From Clavibacter sp. VKM Ac-2872 (lineage in GTDB: Bacteria > Actinomycetota > Actinomycetes > Actinomycetales > Microbacteriaceae), in contig NZ_JADKRR010000001.1 in assembly GCF_015351105.1 (NCBI RefSeq), positions 1,717,069 through 1,781,068 of the forward strand: a DNA stretch of 64,000 bases. Direction: 5' to 3'. The notes below the pieces were generated by a model. It had not been told where the DNA came from. It was given only the letters and a program-made list of their open reading frames with translations, and searched no databases. Position 1 is the stretch's first letter. Every line of letters begins with the position of its first letter. Made by a program: the position numbers and the translations under genes. This document shows, in pieces, positions 1-9,748 of this stretch.

Positions 1-807
1 GTAGACCTTCGTGAGCGACGGGTCGATGTGGTGCAAGTTGGCGTAGCGCCAGTTGCCCGGTCCCGCATAGGGCTCTGACCCATCCAGGTCCGCACCGCCG
101 GTCTCGCGTCCGCGGGGGGAGTTGAGGGCGAGCGACTGGTAGAACTTCTCCTCCGCGACGAAGATCCTCCGGAAGTACCGCTCCAGCTCGGGCGTCACCG
201 AGGACTCGAGGTGCGCTGCGAAGTCCGCCGTCATGGCGAAGTGGGTCACGCCGTGCGCGACGCGGAAGCCCGCGGGAGGCCGTAGAGGGCCGGCAGCCCG
301 GGAACCAGCCTCGAGCACGCGGATCGCGAGGTTGCGGGCACGTCTCAGCTTCGCGTCCGTCGTCCGGGTGCTGAGGAGGGACAGGTCGCGGTGATAGCGG
401 CGATCCACCTGCGAGGTGTACTTCACTTCGGATCCCGCGACGTCGAAGTACCGCAAGAACTGCTTCCCTGCGGAGCCCGCGAGCATCTCCTCCAGCTCCG
501 CCACGGGCCGGATCGGATAGTCCTGACCGGAGAGCAGGACGAGGTACTCATCCGGCCGCGCCTGAGATATCCCGGCCTGCACGAGACGTCGAATGGCCTC
601 GACCTGCGAGTATCCACCCCAGTTGACACGAACACGATCCGAGATGAATTCGACGCGGGCGTTGTCCTCGGCCGCGACGGCGGCGGCGAAGGGCGCCTGA
701 TCCACCTTCTCGTCGACATGCACGACAACCGGATGTGGAGCGAGCCTCCGAATCGTGCGGGCGAGGAGTTCGGGCTCCCGGAAGGTGTAGATGAGGAATA
801 CGGACAT
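1..807 (-). CDS. Core-2/I-branching-type glycosyltransferase (GT14), C-terminus cut by window edge
   Basis: The reading frame is open from an ATG at 807 through base 1 without a stop, giving at least 269 residues, so the gene continues beyond the left edge. The N-terminus begins MSVFLIYTF, followed by PVVVHVDEK and then LLSGQDYPIRP near residue 100. These match the beta-1,6-GlcNAc-transferase/xylosyltransferase (GT14) family, in which the SGxDYP motif is a hallmark. A later segment, VAHGVTHFAMTADF, also fits the family. GT14 enzymes transfer GlcNAc or xylose; the donor here cannot be told. It lies downstream of gmd-fcl on the same strand with a 79-nt gap, so it probably acts on the same exopolysaccharide. 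The start follows no strong ribosome site. Confidence 0.8.
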   Translation of the reverse strand, partial: MSVFLIYTFREPELLARTIRRLAPHPVVVHVDEKVDQAPFAAAVAAEDNARVEFISDRVRVNWGGYSQVEAIRRLVQAGISQARPDEYLVLLSGQDYPIRPVAELEEMLAGSAGKQFLRYFDVAGSEVKYTSQVDRRYHRDLSLLSTRTTDAKLRRARNLAIRVLEAGSRAAGPLRPPAGFRVAHGVTHFAMTADFAAHLESSVTPELERYFRRIFVAEEKFYQSLALNSPRGRETGGADLDGSEPYAGPGNWRYANLHHIDPSLTKVY

Positions 808-886
808 GGCAACACCTGTCTCTAGGACGGTCTCTCGTCTGCTCGTTAGGTGATGCGACGACGTAGGTTCGTCGCATCGACACCTG

Positions 887-1900
887 CTACTCCCGCAGCG
901 TCGTGATGTGCTCCCGGTACCACTCGACCGTCGACCGCAGGCCCTCGTCGAGCCCGATGGACGAGGTCCACCCGGCGTCGGCGAGCTTGGACACGTCGAG
1001 CAGCTTCTGCGGCGTGCCGTCCGGCTTCGATGTGTCCCACTCCGTGCGGCCCTCGTAGCCGACGACGCGCGCGATGGTCTCCGCGATCTCGCGGATCGTG
1101 ACGTCGCTGCCCGTGCCCACGTTGACCTGCTCGGGCCCGTCGTAGTGCTCCAGCAGGTGGAGGCACGCGGCGGCCATGTCGTCGACGTGCAGGAACTCGC
1201 GGCGCGGCGTGCCGGTGCCCCAGTTCGTCACCGACTCCGCCCCGGACGCGCGCGCCTCGTCGTAGCGGCGGATGAGCGCGGGCAGCACGTGGGACCCCTG
1301 CGGCGAGAAGTTGTCGCCCGGCCCGTAGAGGTTCGTCGGCATCGCCGAGATCCACGGCAGCCCGTACTGGCGGCGCACGGCCTGGATCTGCATGATGCCC
1401 GCGATCTTCGCGATCGCGTAGGCGTCGTTGGTGGGCTCGAGGTGCCCAGTGAGGAGGCTGTCCTCCGTGATCGGCTGCGGCGCGAGCTTCGGGTAGATGC
1501 ACGAGGAGCCGAGGAACAGCAGGCGGTCGACGCCGTGCGCGAGCGCGGCGTCGAGCACGTTGACCTGGATCCGGAGGTTGTCGCTCAGGAAGTCGACCGG
1601 GTAGGTGCTGTTCGCGAGGATCCCGCCGACCTTCGCGGCCGCGAGCACCACGTGCACGGGCTTCTCCTCGGCGAAGAACGCGAAGACCGCGTCGCGGTCC
1701 TTGAGGTCGAGCTCGGCGGAGGTGCGGCCGATCACGTCGGTGAAGCCCTCGGCCTCGAGCCGCCGGACGATCGCCGAGCCGACGAGGCCGCGGTGGCCGG
1801 CCACGTAGACGCGGGCCGAGCGGTCGAGCGGAGCGGGCGTGTACGCGACGGCATCCCGCTCGTCCGCGGCGGACGCGGCGGACGCGGGGGCCGCGCTCAC
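887..1900 (-). CDS. fcl: GDP-L-fucose synthase
   Basis: A 337-residue SDR-family epimerase/reductase that converts GDP-4-keto-6-deoxy-mannose to GDP-L-fucose with NADPH. After a 30-residue Ala-rich leader the Rossmann motif [15 protein letters not shown] appears. Further on are [10 protein letters not shown] (catalytic Ser region), [11 protein letters not shown] (Tyr-x3-Lys), and [11 protein letters not shown], all typical of Fcl/WcaG. The GTG start at 1900 overlaps the gmd stop as GTGA, so translation is coupled; longer ATG starts would run deep into gmd. It forms the last step of the pathway begun by gmd just upstream. Usual family length is about 320 residues. Confidence 0.95.
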   Translation of the reverse strand: MSAAPASAASAADERDAVAYTPAPLDRSARVYVAGHRGLVGSAIVRRLEAEGFTDVIGRTSAELDLKDRDAVFAFFAEEKPVHVVLAAAKVGGILANSTYPVDFLSDNLRIQVNVLDAALAHGVDRLLFLGSSCIYPKLAPQPITEDSLLTGHLEPTNDAYAIAKIAGIMQIQAVRRQYGLPWISAMPTNLYGPGDNFSPQGSHVLPALIRRYDEARASGAESVTNWGTGTPRREFLHVDDMAAACLHLLEHYDGPEQVNVGTGSDVTIREIAETIARVVGYEGRTEWDTSKPDGTPQKLLDVSKLADAGWTSSIGLDEGLRSTVEWYREHITTLRE

Positions 1901-2949
1901 GCGTCGACCGCGGTCGCGTCGGCCGTGCCCCAGCTCGCGAGCTTCACGGAGTCGATCCACGGGCGTCCCTCGGCCTCGAGCGCGGCGATGTCCGCGTCGA
2001 CCATGATCCGGGCGAGCATCGTGGTGTCGACCGTGGCCTTCCAGCCCAGCTTCTCCTCGGCCTTCGTGGCGTCGCCCACGAGGGCGTCGACCTCGGTCGG
2101 GCGGAGGTAGCGCGGGTCGAAGCGGACGTGCTCGGACCAGTCGAGCCCCGCGTGCGAGAACGCGGTCTCGAGGAAGTCGCGCACGGTGAAGTTCCCGCCG
2201 GTCGCCAGCACGAAGTCGTCGGGCTCGTCGGCCTGCAGCATCCGCCACATGCCCTCGACGTACTCGGCGGCGTAGCCCCAGTCGCGGATGCTGTCGAGGT
2301 TGCCGAGGTAGACGTGGTCCTGCTTGCCGGCCTGGATGGCGGCGACCGCGCGCGTGATCTTGCGGGTCACGAACGTCTCGCCGCGGCGGGGGGACTCGTG
2401 GTTGAAGAGGATCCCGTTGACGGCGAACATGTCGTACGCCTCGCGGTAGTTCTTCGTGATCCAGAAGCTGTAGAGCTTCGCGGCCCCGTAGGGCGAGCGC
2501 GGGTAGAACGGCGTGGTCTCGCTCTGCGGCGGGGGAGTGGCCCCGTACAGCTCGCTCGAGGAGGCCTGGTAGAAGCGCGTGTCGATGCCCGAGAGGCGCA
2601 CGGCCTCGAGCAGGCGGATGGTGCCGGTGCCCGTCGTGTCCGCGGTGTGCTCCGGCTCGTCGAACGAGACGCGCACGTGCGACTGCGCGGCGAGGTTGTA
2701 GACCTCGTCGGGCTGGATCTGCATCATCAGCGTCGTGAGACGCGAGCCGTCGCTCAGGTCGCCGTAGTGGAGGAAGAGCTTCGCGCCGTCCTCGTGCGGG
2801 TCCTGGTACAGGTGGTCGATGCGGGACGTGTTGAACGTCGACGAGCGGCGGATGAGGCCGTGGACCTCGTAGCCCTTGGCGAGCAGCAGCTCCGCCAGGT
2901 AGGAGCCGTCCTGCCCGGTGATGCCGGTGATGAAAGCCTTCTTGGCCAT
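1897..2949 (-). CDS. gmd: GDP-mannose 4,6-dehydratase
   Basis: A 350-residue short-chain dehydratase giving GDP-4-keto-6-deoxy-D-mannose, the precursor of GDP-fucose and related 6-deoxy sugars. The N-terminus [17 protein letters not shown] is the NADP-binding motif of Gmd. [17 protein letters not shown] follows, as does [10 protein letters not shown] with the catalytic Ser/Glu, and [10 protein letters not shown] supplies the Tyr-x3-Lys. [13 protein letters not shown] is also diagnostic. It is the first gene of a leftward unit gmd-fcl-GT14. Its presence says the polymer contains fucose or another 6-deoxy-hexose, which agrees with the fucose reported in Clavibacter exopolysaccharide. Confidence 0.97.
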   Translation of the reverse strand: MAKKAFITGITGQDGSYLAELLLAKGYEVHGLIRRSSTFNTSRIDHLYQDPHEDGAKLFLHYGDLSDGSRLTTLMMQIQPDEVYNLAAQSHVRVSFDEPEHTADTTGTGTIRLLEAVRLSGIDTRFYQASSSELYGATPPPQSETTPFYPRSPYGAAKLYSFWITKNYREAYDMFAVNGILFNHESPRRGETFVTRKITRAVAAIQAGKQDHVYLGNLDSIRDWGYAAEYVEGMWRMLQADEPDDFVLATGGNFTVRDFLETAFSHAGLDWSEHVRFDPRYLRPTEVDALVGDATKAEEKLGWKATVDTTMLARIMVDADIAALEAEGRPWIDSVKLASWGTADATAVDA

Positions 2950-3119
2950 GGATCCCCCCAGATTCTCATGCGATGCGACGCGACGGCGGCGGGGCAGTCG
3001 CCCGGCGCGGCCGTCCGTACGGTCGAATCTAACGTGACGGCGGCACCCGGCGGGAATCGGGGTACGGCGCCGCGCGGTCCGTTAACGACATCGAAACCTC
3101 CAGGCACCAGAATGGGGCC
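2950..3119. promoter_or_regulatory. Divergent promoter region between gmd and the WcaI-like gene
   Basis: A 170-base spacer separates two exopolysaccharide units. On the minus strand TAGATT (complement of 3026-3031) is a fair -10 hexamer for gmd. On the plus strand CAGAAT at 3108-3113 lies 6 nt before the ATG at 3120, which would make that transcript leaderless. No clear -35 boxes or operator palindromes were seen. Confidence 0.4.
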
Positions 3120-4406
3120 ATGGGGGATTTGAGCACGACCGACGCTGCGCGCGCGCAGACGGCGGACCTGGGGGGCCTCACGGTCTGCCTGGTCGGCATC
3201 AACTACTGGCCGGAGACCACGGGCATCGCGCCGTACACGACCGCGATGGCCGAGGCGCTCACCGACGCGGGGGCGTCGGTGCACGTGGTCACCGGGATAC
3301 CGCACTACCCGCAGTGGAAGCTGCAGGACGAGCGGTACGCCGAGGGCAGGCGCTGGGAGGAGATGCGCGACGGCGTCCGCATCACCCGCGTCCGCCACAC
3401 CATCCCGGAGACGCCGGACCTCGCGGGCCGGGCCAAGCTCGAGGCGAGCTTCCTGCGCGGGGCGCTGCGCGAGGTGCGGCGGGACACGAGCGAGATCGTC
3501 ATCGCGGTCACGCCGTCGCTCGCCGGCCTCGCCGCCGGCGCGCTCGGACGCGGACGCCGTCCCTTCGGGGTCCTGGTGCAGGACCTCACGGGCAACGCCG
3601 CGGGGGAGTCCGGCACCACGGGAGGCCGCGCCTCCCGGCTCATCGCCTCGGGGGAGTACGCGCTCCTGCGTCGCGCCGACCGGATCGGCGTCATCACGCC
3701 CCGCTTCGGCGACCTGCTCATCCAGCAGGGCCTGCCCGACGGATCCATCTCGGGGCTCCCGAACTTCACGCACATCACGCCGGTGGACGTCTCCACCGCA
3801 GCCGCCCGCACCCGCCTCGGCTGGACCCGAGACGCCTTCACCGTCGTGCACACCGGCAACATGGGCATGAAGCAGGGGCTGGAGTCGGTCGTCGAGGCCG
3901 CGCGCCTCTCGGACGCGCGCGACCTCGGGATCGAGTTCGTGCTCGTGGGCGACGGCAACCAGCGGGCCGCGCTCGAGGCCCAGGGCGCGGGGATCCGCTC
4001 GCTGCGCTTCGTCCCGCCGCTCGACGGCGACGACTACCCGTACGCGCTGGCCGCGGCCGACGCGCTCCTGCTGAACGAGAAGCCGGGCGTGCGCGAGATG
4101 AGCATGCCGTCGAAGCTCACGTCGTACACGAGCAGCCGACGCCCGATCATCGCCGCGGTCGAGGACGGCGGCATCACCGAGAGCGTCGTGCGCGAGCACC
4201 AGGCGGCGGCCGTCATCCCGCCGGGCGATCCCGAGCGGCTCCTGCAGGCGGCGCAGGACCTGCGCAGCGACAGCGACGGCGCCGCCGTCCTCACCACCGC
4301 AGCCCAGCGGATGTACCAGAACCGCTACTCGCCCGTCAGCGCCCACGCCAGGTACGTGCGCTTCGCGCAATCGCTGGCCACCATGGGAGCCGGGGTGCGC
4401 GCGTGA
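3120..4406 (+). CDS. WcaI-like GT4 glycosyltransferase
   Basis: A 428-residue glycosyltransferase. It resembles colanic-acid WcaI: the N-terminus carries LVGINYWPETTGIAPYT and then TGIPHYPQWK, the pair of motifs that marks the WcaI subfamily. The C-terminal donor site has MPSKLTSYTSSRRPIIAAV. WcaI is thought to add fucose in colanic acid, so with gmd-fcl next door a fucosyl transfer is a reasonable inference. It opens a rightward four-gene unit whose members overlap by 4 nt, beginning with GTGA at 4403. Confidence 0.85.
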   Translation: MGDLSTTDAARAQTADLGGLTVCLVGINYWPETTGIAPYTTAMAEALTDAGASVHVVTGIPHYPQWKLQDERYAEGRRWEEMRDGVRITRVRHTIPETPDLAGRAKLEASFLRGALREVRRDTSEIVIAVTPSLAGLAAGALGRGRRPFGVLVQDLTGNAAGESGTTGGRASRLIASGEYALLRRADRIGVITPRFGDLLIQQGLPDGSISGLPNFTHITPVDVSTAAARTRLGWTRDAFTVVHTGNMGMKQGLESVVEAARLSDARDLGIEFVLVGDGNQRAALEAQGAGIRSLRFVPPLDGDDYPYALAAADALLLNEKPGVREMSMPSKLTSYTSSRRPIIAAVEDGGITESVVREHQAAAVIPPGDPERLLQAAQDLRSDSDGAAVLTTAAQRMYQNRYSPVSAHARYVRFAQSLATMGAGVRA

Positions 4407-4984
4407 CGGCGGCATCGGATCCCACGACCGACATCCCGGTGATCGACCTCTCCCTCGCCCCCGGCGAGCACCAGGCCTGGGACCGCCCGAAGCGCACGGT
4501 GTACCTCTGGGCCGCGGTGGAGCTGCTCCTCGTCACGAACCCGTGGCAGATCAGCTCGTCGCTCCGGGTCAGGGCGCTCCGCGCGTTCGGCGCCGAGATC
4601 GGCGACGGGGTTGTCTTCCGGCCCCGCACGCGGGTCAAGTTCCCGTGGAAGCTCCGCATCGGCGACCGCTCCTGGATCGGCGAGGGGGTCTGGTTCCACA
4701 ACCAGGACCTCATCAGCGTCGGCCACGACGTCGTCCTCTCGCAGGAGACGATGCTCACCACGGGCAGCCACGCCCACCGGCGAGACATGGCCCTGATCAC
4801 GCGCCCCATCGTCATCGAGCCGGGCGCGTGGATCACGTCGCGCTGCCTGGTCCTCGGCGGCGCGCACGTGGGCCGCTCGGCGCTCGCCCGGCCGATGACC
4901 GTGGTCGCGGGCGACGTGCCCGCCGACGCGATCGTCTCCGGCCCGGACTGCGCCGTCGTCGGCTCGCGCTTCGCCGCATCGTGA
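4403..4984 (+). CDS. WcaF-like left-handed beta-helix O-acetyltransferase
   Basis: A 193-residue acetyltransferase of the colanic-acid WcaF type, expected to move acetyl from acetyl-CoA to a sugar hydroxyl in the cytoplasm. After a helix with LLVTNPWQISSSLRVRALR, hexapeptide repeats run from about residue 65. TGSHAHRRD near residue 125 holds the catalytic-type His, and a closing helix-loop PADAIVSGP follows. The GTG start overlaps the previous stop (GTGA), and an upstream start would lie inside that gene. It probably decorates the polymer repeat unit. Confidence 0.85.
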   Translation: MTAASDPTTDIPVIDLSLAPGEHQAWDRPKRTVYLWAAVELLLVTNPWQISSSLRVRALRAFGAEIGDGVVFRPRTRVKFPWKLRIGDRSWIGEGVWFHNQDLISVGHDVVLSQETMLTTGSHAHRRDMALITRPIVIEPGAWITSRCLVLGGAHVGRSALARPMTVVAGDVPADAIVSGPDCAVVGSRFAAS

Positions 4985-6102
4985 CGCACCCCCTGCGCAT
5001 CGCCCACGTCCTGCCCTACGTCTCCGCGGACGGTGCCTTCGGCGGCCCGGTGGCCGTGGCCGTGGAGCAGTGCCGGGAGCTCGCCCGGCAGGGCCACCGA
5101 GTCGTGCTCATCGCCGGATGGGACGGCGACGTCGACCTCACGGTGGACGACGTCGACGTGCGGCTGTTCCGCGCGCACGCGCTCCCCGGCCTCGGCTTCA
5201 GCGGGCTGGTCTCGCCCGCCCTGGTCGCGGGGCTCCGCCGCCATGTCCGCGAGTTCGACGTCGTCCACGTCCACCTCGGACGGCACCTGCTGGCCCTCGC
5301 TGCCGCCGAGGTCTGCCGACGCGCGGGCGTCCCCTACGTGCTGCAGACGCACGGCATGGTGACGGCCGACTCACGACCGAAGTCGCGGGTGCTGGACGCC
5401 GTCGCGGTCCGCCGCGTGCTCGCGGGAGCCCGCGCGGTGCTCGCGCTGACGGACGCCGAGGAGGAGGCGCTCGGCGTCGTCTCGCGGGGACGCGCGCACG
5501 TCGTCCGGATCCGCAACGGCGTGGCGCCCGTGTCGGTCCCTCGGCACCGCGATGCCGACGCGACGCCCGAGGTCCTGTTCCTCGCGCGTCTGCACCCCCG
5601 CAAGCGCGTGCTCGCGTTCGCCGAGACCGCGGCGCTGCTGCACGACCGGGGCGTGGATGCGCGCTTCACCGTGATCGGCCCCGATGAGGGCGACCTCGCC
5701 GCGCTGACGGCGTTCATCGCCGCACGCCCGGGGCTCCCGCTCGCCTACGCGGGGAGCATCGCGCCCGGAGCGTCCACCGCCCGGCTCGCCGCGGCGGACG
5801 TCTACGTGCTGCCGAGCGTGCGCGAGGTGTTCCCCATGACGGTGCTCGAGGCCATGGCCGTGGGCACCCCCGTCGTCATCACCGATGACTGCGGCCTGTC
5901 CGACGAGCTTGACCGGGCGGGAGCCGCCCGGGTCACCGACGGATCGCCCCGGTCGATGGCGGAGGCCGTGTCCTCGATCCTGACCGACGACGAGACGCGC
6001 GCCGGGCTCCTCGACGGCATGCGCGACGCGATCACGGGATCGTTCGGCATCGAGCGGGTGGCGGCCGACCTCGCGGGCGTCTACTCCACCGGCACACGAT
6101 GA
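4981..6102 (+). CDS. GT4 family glycosyltransferase
   Basis: A 373-residue GT-B fold enzyme. The N-terminal acceptor domain starts RIAHVLPYVSADGAFGGPV, a common opening for GT4 enzymes acting on polysaccharides. The donor domain has VLFLARLHPRKRV at about residue 197 and EVFPMTVLEAMAVGTPVV near 282, containing the E-x7-E pair that contacts the nucleotide sugar. The start GTG is part of a GTGA overlap with the acetyltransferase gene. Sugar and linkage cannot be predicted. Confidence 0.88.
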   Translation: MTHPLRIAHVLPYVSADGAFGGPVAVAVEQCRELARQGHRVVLIAGWDGDVDLTVDDVDVRLFRAHALPGLGFSGLVSPALVAGLRRHVREFDVVHVHLGRHLLALAAAEVCRRAGVPYVLQTHGMVTADSRPKSRVLDAVAVRRVLAGARAVLALTDAEEEALGVVSRGRAHVVRIRNGVAPVSVPRHRDADATPEVLFLARLHPRKRVLAFAETAALLHDRGVDARFTVIGPDEGDLAALTAFIAARPGLPLAYAGSIAPGASTARLAAADVYVLPSVREVFPMTVLEAMAVGTPVVITDDCGLSDELDRAGAARVTDGSPRSMAEAVSSILTDDETRAGLLDGMRDAITGSFGIERVAADLAGVYSTGTR

Positions 6103-7214
6103 CCTCGCCCGCTCCTCACGTCGACCCCGGCGTCCCGGGGCCCGAGACGCCACCGCGTCTCGACCGGCTCACGAGCCTGCGCTTCCTCGCCGCCCTCGTG
6201 GTCTTCGGGTTCCACGGCCTCGTGTTCTTCGACGAACCGACACGGCTGGCCCTCGGCTACCTGGTGGGCCAGGGACGCAGCGGGGTCACGTTCTTCTTCG
6301 TCCTGAGCGGATTCCTGCTCGCCTGGTCCGCGCGCCCGGGTGACCGCGCCTTCCCCTTCTACCGACGGCGCTTCGCCCGGATCTACCCCGCGTATCTGGT
6401 CTCGCTGGTCTTCGCGGCGTCGCTCTGGGCGATCCTCGACCCGGCAGCCCTGCGTCGTGGGATCCTCACGCCGTTCCTGCTGCAGGCGTGGGTGCCGACA
6501 TCCCAGTCCTACTTCGCGATCAACGTGCCCGCGTGGTCGCTGTCCGTCGAGGCGTTCTTCTACGTCGCCTTCCCCCTGGTCATCCTGGGGCTACGGCGCC
6601 TCTCGACACGAGGGCTCTGGGTCTGCCTGCTGGCGATGGTGGTGGTGTCCGTCGCCTTGGCCGCCGTGGCATCGACGCGGGTGGCCCCCACCGATCTCGA
6701 CCAGGACTCCGTGTGGGTGTGGCTCGCCTACTACTTCCCTCCGTCACGCCTCCCGGAGTTCGTGGTCGGCATGATCCTGGGACTGCTGTGCAAGCGCGGC
6801 GCGTTCCCGGCGGTCGACTGGTCGGCGGCAATCGTCATCGCATCCGCCGCCTACCTGTCCGTCGGCATCTGGCCGTCCACCTACGGCGTCGCGGCCCTCG
6901 TCGTGCTGCCCTTCGGGGTGCTGATCGTCGCGGCGGCCCAGCGAGACCTCGCGGGTGCTCCCGGCCTCCTTCGGGGGCGCCTCCCCGTCCGGTTGGGGGA
7001 GGAGTCCTACTGCTTCTACCTCCTCCACCACATCTTCATCGTCCGCCTCGCGCAGCCGGGGATCCGCGACCTCGGGCTCGACGGACCGGCGGCCTTCGTC
7101 CTCGCCCTCGTGCTCACCCTGATCGCGTCGCACCTCGTCCACCGGTTCGTCGAGGTGCCGTTCGAGCGGCGGCTCCGGGGCCCACGGCGAGCACCGGCCG
7201 CGGCCACGGCGTGA
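6099..7214 (+). CDS. Acyltransferase 3 family membrane O-acyltransferase
   Basis: A 371-residue polytopic membrane protein of the OafA/ExoZ family, with about ten hydrophobic segments. The first segment has LTSLRFLAALVVFGFHG with the conserved His, then YRRRFARIYPAYL with the conserved arginines, and WSLSVEAFFYVAFPLVI. Such proteins move acetyl or succinyl groups across the membrane to sugars. The ATG overlaps the preceding stop (ATGA at 6099). It ends the WcaI-WcaF-GT4-acyltransferase unit and would add a second acyl decoration. Confidence 0.9.
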   Translation: MTSPAPHVDPGVPGPETPPRLDRLTSLRFLAALVVFGFHGLVFFDEPTRLALGYLVGQGRSGVTFFFVLSGFLLAWSARPGDRAFPFYRRRFARIYPAYLVSLVFAASLWAILDPAALRRGILTPFLLQAWVPTSQSYFAINVPAWSLSVEAFFYVAFPLVILGLRRLSTRGLWVCLLAMVVVSVALAAVASTRVAPTDLDQDSVWVWLAYYFPPSRLPEFVVGMILGLLCKRGAFPAVDWSAAIVIASAAYLSVGIWPSTYGVAALVVLPFGVLIVAAAQRDLAGAPGLLRGRLPVRLGEESYCFYLLHHIFIVRLAQPGIRDLGLDGPAAFVLALVLTLIASHLVHRFVEVPFERRLRGPRRAPAAATA

Positions 7215-7278
7215 CGGCCGCGGGACCGGCCCTCCTCGGTGTTCCCGGCCGCTCCCTCGCGACGGTATCCGGCGACCG

Positions 7279-8478
7279 TCACGGACGTCCACCGTCGGCG
7301 TGGTCGACCGGCCGCCGGCTGACATGCCCGGGCAGCATCGCATGGAGGAACGTTGCCGCGAACGCCGTGGGCGTGTGCGCGAGGATCTCCGGGTGGTCGA
7401 TGGGCTCGGCCGGGACCGCGCCGAGGATCCCGCGGCGCAGCCCGTCGACCGTGACCTCCGTCGTGGACACCCCCCGCATCCCGCGGACGGACGGCGTCAC
7501 GCCCGCGTGCTCGCCGACGACGACGCTCAGGCCGGCAGCCAGGGCCTCGTTCACCGTCAGCCCCCACACCTCCTGCAGCGCGGGATGAACGAGGATGTCG
7601 TGGCTCGCGAAGCACCCCGGCAAGTCGGCCGAGGGGACGTAGCCGACGAAGGACACCCGCCCCGCGAGGCCGAGCTGCCCCGTGAGCCGCTCGAGCTCCG
7701 GGCGCTCCGGGCCCGTGCCCACGACCGTCAACGTGCAGTCGGCGAGCTCCGGCGCGGAAAGCGCCTCGATGAGGCTCGCGACGTTCTTCCGCGGGATCAG
7801 CTGTCCGATGCAGAGCAGGCGACGACCGACGGGGCCCCGGGGAGGACCGGCCGCGCGACGGGCGTCCGCCGTGCGCGCGTGGATCCTCTCGACGTCGACG
7901 GCGTTGAAGCCGACCCGGATGCGCCCGGCGTCGATGCCCTCGGCGACGAGGGCGTCGCGTGCGGCGACACCGGGTACGACCGTCTCGTCCATGGCGGCGT
8001 AGAAGGCACGTCGGACGCGAGCCACGATTCCGCCGTGGTGGGCCTGCGAGAGCCGGTGCGACTCGTAGAACCCCACGCGCCGCACGCCCGCGAGCTTGGC
8101 GGACCACGACGCCACCCAGTAGGCGGGGGAGTCCCACCCTCCGAGCAGGATCGCGTCCGTGCCCCGGAGCGACGACGGCCGGATCCAGCCGGTCACGTAG
8201 TGCCGCGCCTCGCCGCGGCGGATCACGCGGTTCGGCAGGAACCGCGTCGTGTACGCGGCGACGCGGTCACCGGCGGTCCAGTCGTCCCCCCGGTTGTTGT
8301 CGTCGCGTCGAAGGCGCTCATCGCTCTCGAGGAGCCAGACCTCGAGCCGGGCGTCGCGCGCGATCGCGTCCCACACGGGGACGCGGTACGGCGGGGCCAG
8401 GTTGGTCATCCACACGATCGACGGGCGGTGCTCCGTGACCTCGGGCAGTCCATCGACTCGATCGTCGTCCTGCGGCAC
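7279..8478 (-). CDS. GT4 family glycosyltransferase
   Basis: A 399-residue transferase. The N-terminal half has IVWMTNLAPPYRVPVWDAI, a motif of GT4 enzymes, and GWDSPAYWVASW. The donor half has LCIGQLIPRKNVASLIEAL, VVGTGPERPELERL and EVWGLTVNEALAAGLSVVV with E-x7-E. It is on the opposite strand to the acyltransferase and converges with it. The gene upstream on this strand (8633-9748) is another glycosyltransferase, 154 nt away. Substrate unknown. Confidence 0.88.
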   Translation of the reverse strand: MPQDDDRVDGLPEVTEHRPSIVWMTNLAPPYRVPVWDAIARDARLEVWLLESDERLRRDDNNRGDDWTAGDRVAAYTTRFLPNRVIRRGEARHYVTGWIRPSSLRGTDAILLGGWDSPAYWVASWSAKLAGVRRVGFYESHRLSQAHHGGIVARVRRAFYAAMDETVVPGVAARDALVAEGIDAGRIRVGFNAVDVERIHARTADARRAAGPPRGPVGRRLLCIGQLIPRKNVASLIEALSAPELADCTLTVVGTGPERPELERLTGQLGLAGRVSFVGYVPSADLPGCFASHDILVHPALQEVWGLTVNEALAAGLSVVVGEHAGVTPSVRGMRGVSTTEVTVDGLRRGILGAVPAEPIDHPEILAHTPTAFAATFLHAMLPGHVSRRPVDHADGGRP

Positions 8479-8632
8479 GGCTCCCCTTCGTCGCGGACCT
8501 CGGGCGGATCCGTGCGCGTCCGAGACAACGGCGATCGCTGCGGACGTCGCATCTTAGGAGGTCGGGCCGGACGAACCGCATCCCACCACCCACAACCGGC
8601 CGGAGCCGCCGCGCGGGGAGCGTCCGCGGGTG

Positions 8633-9748
8633 TCAGCCAGGACCCAGCGCGTCCAGGATCGTGGAGCTGATCGTGCGCGCTGCCGCCTCGATGGTCGGGT
8701 AGTCGGCGGCGGGCGCGTCCCCACGCTCCTCGTCGGCGACCCAGGCGGCGGCGAAGGCCTCCGGCGTCGGCGCAACCTCGACGACGTCCACGCCGGGACG
8801 CAGGTACTCGAACTCGGGGGCGTGCGCGGCGCCCGTCGTCGTGAGGACCCGCAGGCCCATGACGAGGGCATCCACCGCCACGAGACCGACCCTCCCCGGA
8901 TTCAGGAGCGAACGCGACATCGCGGCCGCGGGCGCGAAGTCCCGCGGACCCGCCTGCCCCAGGAGCACGACCCGCTGCGTGTCCCGCGCCAGCTCCTCCA
9001 GCAGTCCACGGGACTCCCCGTCGCCGGCGACGACGAGCCATCGCGTCGGATCGGCCGCGAGCACCAGGCGCGCAGCATCGACGAGGAGGTCGACGGCCTT
9101 GAAGCGGTTCAGGGCACCGAGGAACAGGGAGACGCGCGCATCAGCCGGAATGCCGTGGCGCGCGCGGAACGACGCCTCGTCCGCGGCGGTGACCGCGGCC
9201 ATCGCGCGCTGCAGCCGCGACGTGTCGGTCGCGTTGCGGAAGGCCTGGACCTGGTCATCCCGCAGCCGCGTGGAGGCGAGCACGTGCCGTCGCCCCGTCT
9301 CCGTGTAGGTGAGCGCCCGTGTGGCCTGGGAGTTGAGGATGTTCTCCGCGGCGTCGGCGAGCGTGGACTGGGTCGTCGTCGCCGAGATCCCGTGCCCGAG
9401 CGTGACGTAGGGCTGGCGCAGCCCCGCGCGCAGCCAGGCGTTGAGGTTGGTGCCCTGCATCTCCGTCACGAGGAGCACGCGGCGCCCACGCCACGTGCGG
9501 GGGAGTCGGCGGAACATGAACTTCGGGATGGAGCGGATCGGCTGCACGGTGAGCGCGGACACCCGGCTGGCCCAGCCCGGTTCGATGCCGTCGCCGCGCG
9601 CGGCGACGGCGGCTTCCTGTTCGCGGTCGCCGCCGTAGAAGACGCGGCATTCCACGTCCGCCTCGCGCAGCTCATCGATGACCAGCGACCAGAGCCGCTC
9701 CCGGTATCCCGGGATGTACGGCTGGGTGACGGCGACGCGCCGGCTCAT
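8633..9748 (-). CDS. Divergent GT4-like glycosyltransferase
   Basis: A 371-residue protein starting MSRRVAVTQPYIPGYRERLW. I chose the ATG at 9748 because GGCGGGAG lies just upstream; the ATG at 9769 has its purine run too close. The C-terminal half is GT4-like: FLGALNRFKAVDLLVDA, VVAGDGESRGLLEELA, and a donor-site segment VGLVAVDALVMGLRVL. The usual E-x7-E pair is not conserved there, since the second Glu is Asp and the first is not a Glu. It may use an unusual donor or be weakly active. The open frame continues upstream to 10222 but that part looks non-coding. Confidence 0.75.
   Translation of the reverse strand: MSRRVAVTQPYIPGYRERLWSLVIDELREADVECRVFYGGDREQEAAVAARGDGIEPGWASRVSALTVQPIRSIPKFMFRRLPRTWRGRRVLLVTEMQGTNLNAWLRAGLRQPYVTLGHGISATTTQSTLADAAENILNSQATRALTYTETGRRHVLASTRLRDDQVQAFRNATDTSRLQRAMAAVTAADEASFRARHGIPADARVSLFLGALNRFKAVDLLVDAARLVLAADPTRWLVVAGDGESRGLLEELARDTQRVVLLGQAGPRDFAPAAAMSRSLLNPGRVGLVAVDALVMGLRVLTTTGAAHAPEFEYLRPGVDVVEVAPTPEAFAAAWVADEERGDAPAADYPTIEAAARTISSTILDALGPG

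Noticed and set aside
7263-7282. GACGGT/ACCGTC hairpin between the acyltransferase and the leftward glycosyltransferase
   Set aside because: The stem is only 6 bp with an 8-nt loop, and it runs into the coding end of the leftward gene; too weak to call a terminator.
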